Part shown: positions 7,983 through 15,641 of the stretch, piece after piece | How positions within the stretch are numbered: position 1 is the first letter of the stretch | Layout: every line of letters starts with the position of its first letter | From: a virus | DNA: 24,828 nt | Reading direction: 5' to 3' (one strand) | IMG/VR virus record: IMGVR_UViG_3300023082_000260 | Span: 1 to 24,828 of that record | Notes under the pieces: model-generated | Databases searched by the model: none | What the model was told of the DNA's origin: nothing | What the model saw: only the letters and a program-made list of their open reading frames with translations | Translations under genes and position numbers: made by a program

Positions 7983-9478
7983 TGCCTATCGGATTCAGCA
8001 ACATCCCGGCCGATATCCGTGTGCCGCTGTTCTATGCGGAGATGGATAACTCGGCAGCTAACAGCGCCTCGTCGGCCATGCGCCGGCTGATCGTCGGCCA
8101 GGTGAACGACAGTGCCGTCGGTGAAAGCATCGGCAAACTGGTGCTGGTAACCAGTCTGGCCCTGGCTAAGGAAATTGGCGGGCAGGGCTCCATGCTCGCC
8201 GCAATGTACGAAGCCTGGCGCAAGACTGACCCGATCGGCGAGATCTGGTGCCTGCCGCTGCAAAACGAAACCGGCGAGGTCGCCTCTGCGACTATCACCA
8301 TCACCGGCACTTCCACCGAAGCTGGCTTGCTGAACCTGTATGTCGGCGGTGTGCGAGTGCAATCCGTGGTGCCGTCCGCTGCAACACCTACGGCTGCGGC
8401 CGCCGCCCTTGCGGTAAAGATCAACGCCTCACCAGATCTGCCGGTGACAGCGGCCGCAGTGGCGGGCGTGGTTACTTTGACCTGCAAATGGACCGGCGAA
8501 AGCGGCAACGACATCAGCATCGCGCTTAATCGCCTGGGCAAGTCCAATGGCGAAATGACGCCGGCCGGTATGACCGTTGCGGTCACGCAAATGACCGCAG
8601 GCGTCGGCACTCCAGACCAGGTGGACGCAATCGCCGCACTGGGTGATGAACCCTTCGAGTTCCTGTGCCAGCCGTGGACCGACACGACTTCGCTGAATGC
8701 CTGGAAGGATGCGATGGACGACAACGTCGGTCGCTGGAGCTGGGCCAAGCAGCTGTTCGGACACGTCTACAGCGCGAAGCGCGGAACGATCGGCACTTTG
8801 GTCGCTGCTGGCCAGGCCCGTGACGATCAGCACATGACCATCCAGGCGGTGGAAGTTGGTGTTCCTCAGCCAGTGTGGGTGCAGGCCGCCGCTTTGGCCG
8901 CGCGTACCGCCGTCTTTATCTCTGCCGATGCCAGCCGTCCAACCCAAAGCGGCAGCATGCCAGGCCTTGATCCGGCCCCTGCGAGCGACCGTTTCACACT
9001 GACCGAGCGTCAGTCTCTGTTGAACTACGGCTTGGCCACGGCGTACTACGAGGGCGGTTACGTGCGCATTCAGCGCTCGATCACCACCTATCAAAAGAAC
9101 GCCTACGGCCAGGCGGATAACTCCTACCTGGACAGCGAGACCATGCACCAGTCGGCGTACATCATCCGCCGCATGCAAAGCGTCATCACTAGCAAGTACG
9201 GCCGCCACAAGCTGGCCAACGATGGCACCCGCTTCGGCGCTGGCCAGCCGATTGTCACGCCGAGCACCATTCGCGGGGAGCTGATTGCCCAGTACGCGAA
9301 GCTCGAGCTGGAAGGTCACGTCGAGAACGCTGATCTGTTCGCTGAGCACCTGGTGGTGGAGCGTGATACCCAGGACCCGAGCCGGGTCAACGTGTTGTTC
9401 CCGCCGGACTACATCAACGGTCTGCGCATCTTCGCGATGCTCAACCAATTCCGTCTTCAGTACGACGCCGCGGCGTAA
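7982..9478 (+). CDS. Tail sheath protein (Mu gpL-like)
   Basis: This is the contractile sheath subunit, 498 aa, about the size of Mu gpL. The N-terminus (IGFSNIPADIRVPLFYAEMDNSAA) is the conserved entry of Mu-type sheaths. An inserted beta-rich domain (TITITGTSTEAGLLNLYVGG, roughly residues 100-200) is typical of this family. The C-terminal half holds the conserved core, with SYLDSETMHQSAYIIRRMQS and the terminal VNVLFPPDYINGLRIFAMLNQF strand. That strand takes part in the extended mesh between subunits. The presence of a sheath defines the phage as a myovirus. A strong terminator-like hairpin follows. Confidence 0.95.
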   Translation: MPIGFSNIPADIRVPLFYAEMDNSAANSASSAMRRLIVGQVNDSAVGESIGKLVLVTSLALAKEIGGQGSMLAAMYEAWRKTDPIGEIWCLPLQNETGEVASATITITGTSTEAGLLNLYVGGVRVQSVVPSAATPTAAAAALAVKINASPDLPVTAAAVAGVVTLTCKWTGESGNDISIALNRLGKSNGEMTPAGMTVAVTQMTAGVGTPDQVDAIAALGDEPFEFLCQPWTDTTSLNAWKDAMDDNVGRWSWAKQLFGHVYSAKRGTIGTLVAAGQARDDQHMTIQAVEVGVPQPVWVQAAALAARTAVFISADASRPTQSGSMPGLDPAPASDRFTLTERQSLLNYGLATAYYEGGYVRIQRSITTYQKNAYGQADNSYLDSETMHQSAYIIRRMQSVITSKYGRHKLANDGTRFGAGQPIVTPSTIRGELIAQYAKLELEGHVENADLFAEHLVVERDTQDPSRVNVLFPPDYINGLRIFAMLNQFRLQYDAAA

Positions 9479-9497
9479 CGCTGACCCTGATCACCCG

Positions 9498-9519
9498 GCC
9501 CGCCTTGAGCGGGCTTTTT
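9498..9519 (+). terminator. Intrinsic terminator between sheath and tube genes
   Basis: The stem GCCCGC (9498-9503) pairs with GCGGGC (9509-9514) around a 5-nt loop and is followed directly by five Ts. This is a textbook rho-independent terminator in the middle of the tail operon. It probably acts partially, setting expression of downstream genes, or is overridden by an antitermination-type late activator. The next gene has its own strong SD (AGAGGAAAAG). Confidence 0.8.
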
Positions 9520-9538
9520 CATTCCAGAGGAAAAGACC

Positions 9539-9886
9539 ATGGGTCAAAAAGTAGCGGGTACCGCCTACGTAAAAGTGGACGGCACGCAGCTCACTATCAC
9601 CGGCGGCGCGGAAGCCCCGTTGATGGAAGTGAAGCGGGAGACGGTTTATCCGGGCTTCTTCAAGGAAGAAGAACTGGCGCCCTACTTGAAGATGACAGCC
9701 ATCGTGGAGGCGGGCTTTCCGATCAAGACGCTGGCGAATGGCCGCGACATGACGGTCACGTGCGAATTCAACAACGGTCGCGTCTACGTGCTTTCGGGTG
9801 CCTACCTGGTCGATGAGCCATCGTTCAAGGCTGACGACGGCACGGTAGAGCTGCAATTCGACGGCATCAAAGGGAGTTGGCAATGA
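9539..9886 (+). CDS. Tail tube protein (Mu gpM-like)
   Basis: This 115-aa protein polymerises into the rigid inner tube that the sheath drives into the cell. It matches the Mu gpM-like tail_tube family: AGTAYVKVDGTQLTITGGAEAP at the N-terminus, a GFFKEEELAPYLKMT middle and a short beta-rich end (GTVELQFDG). The SD AGAGGAAAAG (9526-9535) is the strongest in the region, as expected for a protein needed in many copies. Its stop overlaps the start of the chaperone gene. Confidence 0.92.
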   Translation: MGQKVAGTAYVKVDGTQLTITGGAEAPLMEVKRETVYPGFFKEEELAPYLKMTAIVEAGFPIKTLANGRDMTVTCEFNNGRVYVLSGAYLVDEPSFKADDGTVELQFDGIKGSWQ

Positions 9887-10179
9887 GTGATTCCGTAAAG
9901 CTGCAGGCGCCTATTGAAGCGCATGGCGAGCCCCTGACCGAACTGAACCTGCGCCGCCCGACCGTGCAGGAAGTTCGGGCCATCAAGGCCTTGCCGTACA
10001 AGATCGACAAAAACGAAGAGGTCAGCCTCGACATGGACGTCGCCGCGAAATACATCGCGGTGTGCGCAGGCATCCCTCCGTCGTCGGTCAACCAGCTCGA
10101 TCTGGCGGACCTAAACACGCTGAGCTGGCAGGTGGCCGGTTTTTTCATGAGCGCGGCATCAGCACAACCGAGCAGCTGA
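9883..10179 (+). CDS. Tail assembly chaperone, short form (Mu gp41-like)
   Basis: This 98-aa protein uses ATG 9883, which overlaps the tube stop (ATGA). A TTG six bases upstream is also in frame. The sequence (LTELNLRRPTVQEVRAIKALPYK, then VAAKYIAVCAGIP and LDLADLNTLSWQVAGFFM) matches the Mu gp41-like tail assembly chaperone family. These proteins coat and stretch the tape measure before tube polymerisation. Eleven codons before the stop, the frame crosses a slippery T TTT TTC heptamer. An overlapping -1 frame there continues into a GpE-like domain, so this is probably the non-shifted, major product of a programmed-frameshift pair. Confidence 0.9.
   Translation: MSDSVKLQAPIEAHGEPLTELNLRRPTVQEVRAIKALPYKIDKNEEVSLDMDVAAKYIAVCAGIPPSSVNQLDLADLNTLSWQVAGFFMSAASAQPSS
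10140..10146 (+). promoter_or_regulatory. Probable -1 ribosomal frameshift site (T TTT TTC) with downstream stem-loop
   Basis: In the chaperone frame the heptamer reads T TTT TTC, an ideal X XXY YYZ slippery sequence. Eleven bases after it, ATCAGC (10158-10163) can pair with GCTGAT (10175-10180) to form a stem-loop that could stall the ribosome. Slipping back one base joins the chaperone to the -1 frame open to TAG 10307. Frameshifting between tail assembly chaperone genes just before the tape measure is widely conserved in tailed phages. Confidence 0.8.
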
Positions 10180-10307
10180 TTGAGGTCGCGTATGACCTGG
10201 CGTGGTTCTGGAAAGTTGATCCAGAGCTATTGATGGCCCGGCCACTGGACGTGCTCCTTGAATCTCTGGAGCACGCCCAGCGCATTAACCAATCCCAGCA
10301 GGTGTAG
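10146..10307 (+). CDS. Frameshift extension of the tail chaperone (GpE-like C-terminal domain)
   Basis: This -1 frame has no plausible start codon of its own near the homologous part; the only ATG in frame (10062) lies deep in the chaperone gene. Its product, TTEQLIEVAYDLAWFWKVDP followed by ELLMARPLDVLLESLEHAQR, resembles the short GpE family tail proteins of P2-like phages. Made by slippage at 10140-10146, the fusion would have 88 residues of the upstream chaperone plus 53 new residues (141 aa). By analogy with lambda gpG-T and P2 E-E', the extension should recruit the tape measure to tube subunits. The tape-measure ATG follows three bases after this stop. Confidence 0.8.
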   Translation, partial: HERGISTTEQLIEVAYDLAWFWKVDPELLMARPLDVLLESLEHAQRINQSQQV

Positions 10308-10309
10308 TG

Positions 10310-12367
10310 ATGGCGGACAAGTTCCAGCTCAAGGCGTTGATCACCGGCGTCGACAAGCTGTCGCCGACGCTGGCGGGGATCCGGAAGAACGTTGCGGGCT
10401 TCACCAAGCAGATGAACAACTCGGGCCTTGGCAAGATCGGGTTCAAGGAAGCTTTGCAGGGCGGCGCCCTGGCGGCCCCGTTTATTGCTGGCGCCCGGGC
10501 GGCCATTGAGTTCGAAACCGCCATGGCGGACGTGAAGAAGGTGGTGGACTTCGACACCCCGCAGCAGTTCAAGCAGATGGGGCAGGACGTACTCGACCTG
10601 TCGGAAAACATGCCGATGGCGGCAAGCGGCATTGCCGCAATCGTCGCCGCCGGCGGCCAGGCGGGCTTTGCTCGTGGTGAGTTGAAGCAGTTTGCCGAAG
10701 ACGCCGTAAAGATGGGCGTTGCCTTTGATCAGACCGCCGAGCAGTCGGGCGACATGATGGCCAAGTGGCGCACCTCGTTCAAACTGACCCAGCCCGAAGT
10801 GGTCAAGCTGGCGGACCAAATCAACTACCTGAGTAACGTTGGCCCGTCTTCGGCCGCGCAGATCTCCGACATCGTCACGCGCATCGGCCCACTTGGCGCA
10901 ATCGCTGGCCTGGCTTCAGGCCAGATCGCTGCGATGGGCGCGACCCTGGCGGGCGTGGGCGTGCCGAGCGAGGTTGCTGCAACCGGCATGAAGAACTTCA
11001 TGCTGGCCCTGACCAAGGGAAGTGCAGCAACGAAGCAGCAGGCCCAGGCCTTCAAATCTCTGCGACTCGACGTGACGAAGGTTGCCAAGAGCATGCAGAA
11101 GGATGCACAGGGCACTATCGAGGATGTGCTCGCTCGCATCGCGATGGTCGCGCCGGAGAAGCAGGCCGGCCTCTTGACTCAGTTGTTTGGGTCGGAGTCG
11201 GTCACCGCGATCGCTCCGCTGCTGACAAACCTTGATCTTCTGAAGAAGAGCTTCCGGGATGTAGCCGAGGGGTCAGGCTACGCCGGATCCATGCAAAAGG
11301 AATATGCCGCGCGTTCGGCCACCACGGCCAACGCGATGCAGCTGCTGCAGAACAAAGTGACACGGCTGGGTGTTGAGGTGGGTAGTGCACTGCTGCCACC
11401 GTTTAACGACTTCCTGACGATCATCGGCCCGCTGGTATCCAAGCTTGCCACCCTGGCTGCTCAGCACCCGGGTTTGATCAAAGGCATCGTCGCAGCAGCA
11501 TTGGCCTACGGCGTGCTGCGCGTGGCTGTGATAGCCACCACCATGGCGATGACACTCTTCAATGCCGTGACCAAGAAGTCGATTGTCGGCTTGGTTATCA
11601 GGGGGATCGCCCTGGCTGCCGGCCTGCTCATCGCGAACTGGTCGAAGGTCGCACCGTTCTTCGAAGCGGTGTGGGCAAAAATAGGAGGGCCTGTGATGCA
11701 GGCCTGGGAGTGGTTCAAGAAGTTCGCCGAGTACACGCCGCTCGCGCTGATCACGGCGAACTGGGAGCCGCTGACGAAGTTCTTCGGTGCGCTGTGGGAT
11801 CTGCTGGAAGCTCTGTCCGTTCCCGCCATGGACTTCTTGAAGTTGATCTTCGACTGGAGCCCCCTGGGCTTGATCGTCAAGCACTGGGAACCCATCACCG
11901 CCTGGTTCCAATCGTTGTGGGCAAAGCTCAAGCCAATCATTGAGCCGATCATGAAATGGTTCGGCGGTGGGGATGGGGGGGACGGGATTATCCAGACCGC
12001 GACCAACAAGGTGAACGCTTTCACCGAGGCCCAGCAGAAACGGAATGCCGGCGCAGGCGGAGGCACAGGTGAGTTTCTCCAGTCCGATGCAGCGTTGGCC
12101 GCTCAGTCGCGTCGCGCGGCCAACAATGAAGCCTTTGGCATCGACAACAACCGACTGCTGAGCCGGCCGGGGCAATTGCCGCCTTCTGGCAGCCTGCTGC
12201 AGCAAACCGCCGCTACCCAGGCGCAGAAGGTCAATGGCGAGATAAACGTAAATATCAAAGGCGCGCCGCCCGGCACGACCGTAGATCAGCCGCAGGCCAG
12301 CCAAACCGGTTTGAAAATAAAGCCCAACGTCGGTACGCGAACCGTTGGCGTGATGAGGGCGCAGTAA
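10310..12367 (+). CDS. Tail tape measure protein
   Basis: This sets tail length and is ejected on infection; 685 aa from ATG 10310 (a GTG at 10307 overlaps the preceding stop). Residues of about 50-330 form the conserved tape-measure core (FETAMADVKKVVDFDTPQQF, MPMAASGIAAIVAAGGQAGF, then GAIAGLASGQIAAMGATLAG). Hydrophobic segments at about 391-415 and 424-443 probably insert into the host membrane. Residues 444-550 contain repeated Trp-rich modules (NW.KVAPFFEAVW, NWEPLTKFFGALW, HWEPITAWFQSLW). The last 100 residues are polar and low-complexity. The length suggests a tail of roughly 100 nm by the usual 1.5 angstrom per residue rule (inference). Confidence 0.95.
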   Translation: MADKFQLKALITGVDKLSPTLAGIRKNVAGFTKQMNNSGLGKIGFKEALQGGALAAPFIAGARAAIEFETAMADVKKVVDFDTPQQFKQMGQDVLDLSENMPMAASGIAAIVAAGGQAGFARGELKQFAEDAVKMGVAFDQTAEQSGDMMAKWRTSFKLTQPEVVKLADQINYLSNVGPSSAAQISDIVTRIGPLGAIAGLASGQIAAMGATLAGVGVPSEVAATGMKNFMLALTKGSAATKQQAQAFKSLRLDVTKVAKSMQKDAQGTIEDVLARIAMVAPEKQAGLLTQLFGSESVTAIAPLLTNLDLLKKSFRDVAEGSGYAGSMQKEYAARSATTANAMQLLQNKVTRLGVEVGSALLPPFNDFLTIIGPLVSKLATLAAQHPGLIKGIVAAALAYGVLRVAVIATTMAMTLFNAVTKKSIVGLVIRGIALAAGLLIANWSKVAPFFEAVWAKIGGPVMQAWEWFKKFAEYTPLALITANWEPLTKFFGALWDLLEALSVPAMDFLKLIFDWSPLGLIVKHWEPITAWFQSLWAKLKPIIEPIMKWFGGGDGGDGIIQTATNKVNAFTEAQQKRNAGAGGGTGEFLQSDAALAAQSRRAANNEAFGIDNNRLLSRPGQLPPSGSLLQQTAATQAQKVNGEINVNIKGAPPGTTVDQPQASQTGLKIKPNVGTRTVGVMRAQ

Positions 12368-13621
12368 ATGGCAGAAAGAACGTGGCGTGATGAACTGCTG
12401 CCGGCCTCGTTCCGGGGGATCAGTTTCTTGATCCCCCAGGCCACGGTGCCGGTGGGCATGAAAGGCCAGTTGCACGAATTCCCTCAAAGGGATGAGCCTT
12501 ACTTCGAGCAGTTGGGCAAGCAGTCCCAGGTCCACCGGCTCACGATTTGGATCATCGGCGACGATTGTTTCGAGCGGCGTGACAAGTTCCTCGAGGCAAT
12601 TCAAACGCCAGGGGCGGGCGAGCTGGTTCACCCTTGGCTGGGTCGAATGCAGGTCAAGGCTGGCGAAGCCGAGCTGACCCACGACTACCAGCAGGGCGGC
12701 ATGGTCAGCATGCTGGTCACGTTCTATCCGGATACGCCGCTCAAGTTTCCCGTGGCCAGGGTCAATACCCAGCAGCAGGTGGTGAAGGCTTCGGAGAGCA
12801 TGTGGGAATCGGCGCTGGCGCGATACAAGGCTGCGATGGCCAAGGTTGACCAAGCACGCCTGGGTCTGGCCCGGCTGCGCAACAACCTGTCTGCGGTGTA
12901 CACCGTAATCCAGCGCCAGTTCGCACCGTTCGTGGCCGTCTTCACAAACCTGACCGGGTTGGCGCAGTCGATCATGAATGCTCCCGGCTCGCTGTCGGCA
13001 CTGTTCTCCAGCTATTTCAGCGATTTTTCAGTTCAGGATTACCTGGGCAACGACTCCAGCTATCGCAACACCGTAGCCACAGCAAGCCAGCAGGCCGAAG
13101 CGGTGAGCAGCATTAATACCGTCAGCACGATCGGCGGTGTCGACTCGGCCGCTGCATCGAAGGCCACGGCCGATCTGGTGCAGGACGCACTGCTCGTTCA
13201 GATTGCCCTGATCGTCAGCGAAATGCCGATCGCCTCGCAGCCTGTGTCCACAGACACAACGCCATCTGCTGATCAACAGGCCGTGCAGCCCTTCGAAAGG
13301 CCTGAGGTGCCGGTGGCAGATGATGTGCTCGAGCTGCGCGACGGATTGAACGAGGCGATGCTTGAGGCATCACTTAAAGCCGACTCGGCTCATTACCTGG
13401 TGCTCAATGCCCTGCGGCAGACAATCGTCAAGCACCTGACGGCGGTCGCTGCTTCCGGCGTTCGCCTGGTGGAAATTACCCCGCCGGAAACCCTTTCTGC
13501 CCTGGTCCTGGCGTACCGGCGCTTCGGCGACGCTACGCGTGAGTCCGAGGTCGTGGAGCGAAACCGCATTCACCACCCAGGGTTTGTGCCCGCACGGCCG
13601 ATCAAAATAGCCCAGAGGTAA
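12368..13621 (+). CDS. gpN-like tail/baseplate protein with DNA-circularisation N-terminal domain
   Basis: This 417-aa protein starts at the ATG directly after the tape-measure stop. The N-terminal 100 residues (WRDELLPASFRGISFLIPQA, LHEFPQRDEPYFEQLGKQS, HPWLGRMQVKAGEAEL) match the DNA_circ_N domain of Mu gpN. The name comes from an older circularisation hypothesis; in Mu-like phages the protein is a tail-tip or baseplate component. The middle and C-terminal parts are helical and variable. It lies between the tape measure and hub genes, the usual position. Confidence 0.88.
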   Translation: MAERTWRDELLPASFRGISFLIPQATVPVGMKGQLHEFPQRDEPYFEQLGKQSQVHRLTIWIIGDDCFERRDKFLEAIQTPGAGELVHPWLGRMQVKAGEAELTHDYQQGGMVSMLVTFYPDTPLKFPVARVNTQQQVVKASESMWESALARYKAAMAKVDQARLGLARLRNNLSAVYTVIQRQFAPFVAVFTNLTGLAQSIMNAPGSLSALFSSYFSDFSVQDYLGNDSSYRNTVATASQQAEAVSSINTVSTIGGVDSAAASKATADLVQDALLVQIALIVSEMPIASQPVSTDTTPSADQQAVQPFERPEVPVADDVLELRDGLNEAMLEASLKADSAHYLVLNALRQTIVKHLTAVAASGVRLVEITPPETLSALVLAYRRFGDATRESEVVERNRIHHPGFVPARPIKIAQR

Positions 13622-13624
13622 CCC

Positions 13625-14740
13625 GTGGACGAAGATGAAAACACCGTGACGCTCAGCGTCAACGGTTCGGATTACTCTGGCTGGAAATCGGTTGAAATTG
13701 CCCCAGGCCTCGAGGATCAGGCCCGCTCGTTCAATTTGAGCATCACATGGAAGTGGCCAGGGCAGACCATAGGGAGGCCGATCAAAGAGGGTGACAAGTG
13801 CCAAATTCGAATCGGGGATGACCTGGTGCTTACTGGATGGGTGTTCGCCTCGCCGATCGATTACGACGACAAACAAATCACCATGTCCATCAGCGGGAGG
13901 TCGCTGACCGCCGACCTGGTCGATTGCGCGGCAATCAATGAGCCGGGCCAGTGGAACAATCAGAGCGTCTTGTCAATCGTTTCAGCGCTTGCGGCTCCGT
14001 ATGGGTTGAAGGTGCGCAGCGAGATTCCTGAAGGCGCAAAGCTCTCTGATCACACCATCGAGCCTGGCGAGACAGTCTTCGAATCCATCGATCGACTGCT
14101 CACTCTGTTCAGGGTTTTCTCTACTGACGACGCCACCGGCATGGTGGTGCTGGCCAGGCCCGGAAGCGAGGAGCGGGCGTTCGACGCGCTTGAGGTGGGC
14201 AAGAACATCAAGACCGGCAGTGCCGGGCTCGACTTCTCTGCGGTGTTTTCTGAGTACCGAGTGCTCGGGCAGAAGAGCGGAACCGATGATGAGTTCGGCG
14301 CCGCGGCTGCCGAGGTTTCGGCAACGGTCACTGATCCCCGGGTTGCCCGTCGGCGGGTGATGGTGATTCAGCAGTCCGGCCAGCTTACGACTGAGCTGGC
14401 CCAGGCAAGGGCGCACTGGGAAAGCGTCACGCGCATGGGCAAGGCGCTGACCACCACGTATGAGGTTCAGGGGTGGAGGCAAACAAACGGCCAACTCTGG
14501 AAGCACAACATGCTGGTCCGGGTCATCGACCCGATCATCGGATACGACCGTTGGATGCTCATAGCCCGGGTGACATACATCCTGGGCGAGGGCGGCATGG
14601 TCACAAAAATGGAAGTCGGCCCACCTGACAGTTACGAGCCGGAACCGAATGACTCGCTGAAAAACCGCAAGCTGAAAAAGGGCGGGAAGGGCGACAACTT
14701 CGAATACCTCATCCCAGCAGACTACGAGCCAAAACAATGA
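13625..14740 (+). CDS. Baseplate hub protein (Mu gpP-like, late control D superfamily)
   Basis: This 371-aa protein forms the ring at the tube tip to which the spike attaches. The start is GTG 13625, supported by SD AGAGGT six bases upstream; no ATG is in frame nearby. The N-terminal barrel (VTLSVNGSDYSGWKSVEIAPG, CQIRIGDDLVLTGWVF) and the middle VRSEIPEGAKLSDHTIEPGE segment are typical of the gpP/gp44/gpD hub family. The C-terminus is Lys-rich and acidic. It overlaps the next gene's ATG by four bases. Confidence 0.9.
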   Translation: MDEDENTVTLSVNGSDYSGWKSVEIAPGLEDQARSFNLSITWKWPGQTIGRPIKEGDKCQIRIGDDLVLTGWVFASPIDYDDKQITMSISGRSLTADLVDCAAINEPGQWNNQSVLSIVSALAAPYGLKVRSEIPEGAKLSDHTIEPGETVFESIDRLLTLFRVFSTDDATGMVVLARPGSEERAFDALEVGKNIKTGSAGLDFSAVFSEYRVLGQKSGTDDEFGAAAAEVSATVTDPRVARRRVMVIQQSGQLTTELAQARAHWESVTRMGKALTTTYEVQGWRQTNGQLWKHNMLVRVIDPIIGYDRWMLIARVTYILGEGGMVTKMEVGPPDSYEPEPNDSLKNRKLKKGGKGDNFEYLIPADYEPKQ

Positions 14741-15246
14741 GCCTGAAAAGCATGCTGGCCCGCGGCACCGTCGTGCTCGCAAACGCCGGGAAGAAGATGC
14801 AGTCGCTGCAAATTCGCCTGACGGCAGGCGAGCTGAAAGACGGTGTCGAGCATTTCGAACCCTACGGCTTCACAAGCAATCCGCTGGCGGGCGCCGAGGT
14901 GCTGACTGCGTTCCTGGGTGGTGATCGCTCCCACGCGGTTGTTGTGGTCGCTTCTGACCGCCGCTACCGCATCAGCGAAGTCGCCCCAGGTGAGGTGGTC
15001 ATCTTCACGGATGAAGGGGACAAGATCCACTTCAAGCGCGGCCAGGTCATCGACATCGAAACCCAAACGCTGAACATCAAGGCCGGTGCGTCCGTGAATT
15101 TTGACACCCCGTTGATCACGCAGACCGGGCGGATCGTTTCCGAGGGAGACCAGGTGGCAGGCGGTATCAGCCAAATTAACCACCCCCATAGCGGGGTGAT
15201 GCCCGGCAACGGACAAAGTGGTCCAGCTGTGCCGGAGGCTGAATGA
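14737..15246 (+). CDS. Baseplate spike, Mu gp45 / assembly protein V family
   Basis: This 169-aa membrane-piercing spike forms a trimer. The N-terminal OB-like domain (LQIRLTAGELKDGVEHFEPYG) is followed by a beta-helix region (VIDIETQTLNIKAGASVNFD). The C-terminal apex has an H-P-H motif at residues 149-151 (QINHPHSG). Related spikes are known to bind a metal ion, usually iron, through such HxH motifs near the tip. The last 15 residues are Gly/Pro/Ala-rich. It overlaps both neighbours at ATGA-type junctions. Confidence 0.93.
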   Translation: MSLKSMLARGTVVLANAGKKMQSLQIRLTAGELKDGVEHFEPYGFTSNPLAGAEVLTAFLGGDRSHAVVVVASDRRYRISEVAPGEVVIFTDEGDKIHFKRGQVIDIETQTLNIKAGASVNFDTPLITQTGRIVSEGDQVAGGISQINHPHSGVMPGNGQSGPAVPEAE

Positions 15247-15641
15247 TTATTTCAAACACAGTGGAGGCCGGTCTCACGCGTGCGGTGATGATCAGCCTTT
15301 TCACCTGGCGCCGCGCGGCGACGGATGACCTGGTCGATGACGAGGAGCGCTATGGCTGGTGGGGTGACAGCTATCCAGCGACCGCTGACGACAAGATCGG
15401 CTCCCGCCTGTGGCTGCTGCGCCGGGTAAAGCTCACCGAGGCCACTCAGCGCGATGCCGAGTTTTACGCCGACGAGGCGCTGCGCTGGTTGCTCACTGAT
15501 GAGCAGGTGGTGGGTATCGATATCAGCAGTGAGAAGGCCGGAATTAACCGTCTGAACCTGGTAGTGATCCTGACGATTCTTGGCGGCGCTCGGCTCGAAA
15601 TCAAACCCTCTTCTTCATGGCAGGTGATCTATGCCGTTTGA
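15243..15641 (+). CDS. Baseplate protein GP46 family (gp25-like wedge)
   Basis: This 132-aa protein of the Mu gp46 family is probably the wedge or sheath-initiator component corresponding to T4 gp25. Recognisable parts are LTRAVMISLFTWRRAATDDLV, RYGWWGDSYPA, IGSRLWLLRRVKLTEAT and the EALRWLL...VVGIDISSEKAG stretch. It overlaps the spike gene by four bases and the baseplate J gene by eleven bases, indicating tight coupling. Confidence 0.92.
   Translation: MIISNTVEAGLTRAVMISLFTWRRAATDDLVDDEERYGWWGDSYPATADDKIGSRLWLLRRVKLTEATQRDAEFYADEALRWLLTDEQVVGIDISSEKAGINRLNLVVILTILGGARLEIKPSSSWQVIYAV

Noticed and set aside
11273-12853. 526-aa leftward open frame opposite the tape measure and gpN-like genes
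   Set aside because: It is antisense to two well-supported genes, is rich in Arg/His/Leu/Gln, and has no domain or SD support. The same applies to the 339-aa leftward frame at 8429-9448 opposite the sheath.
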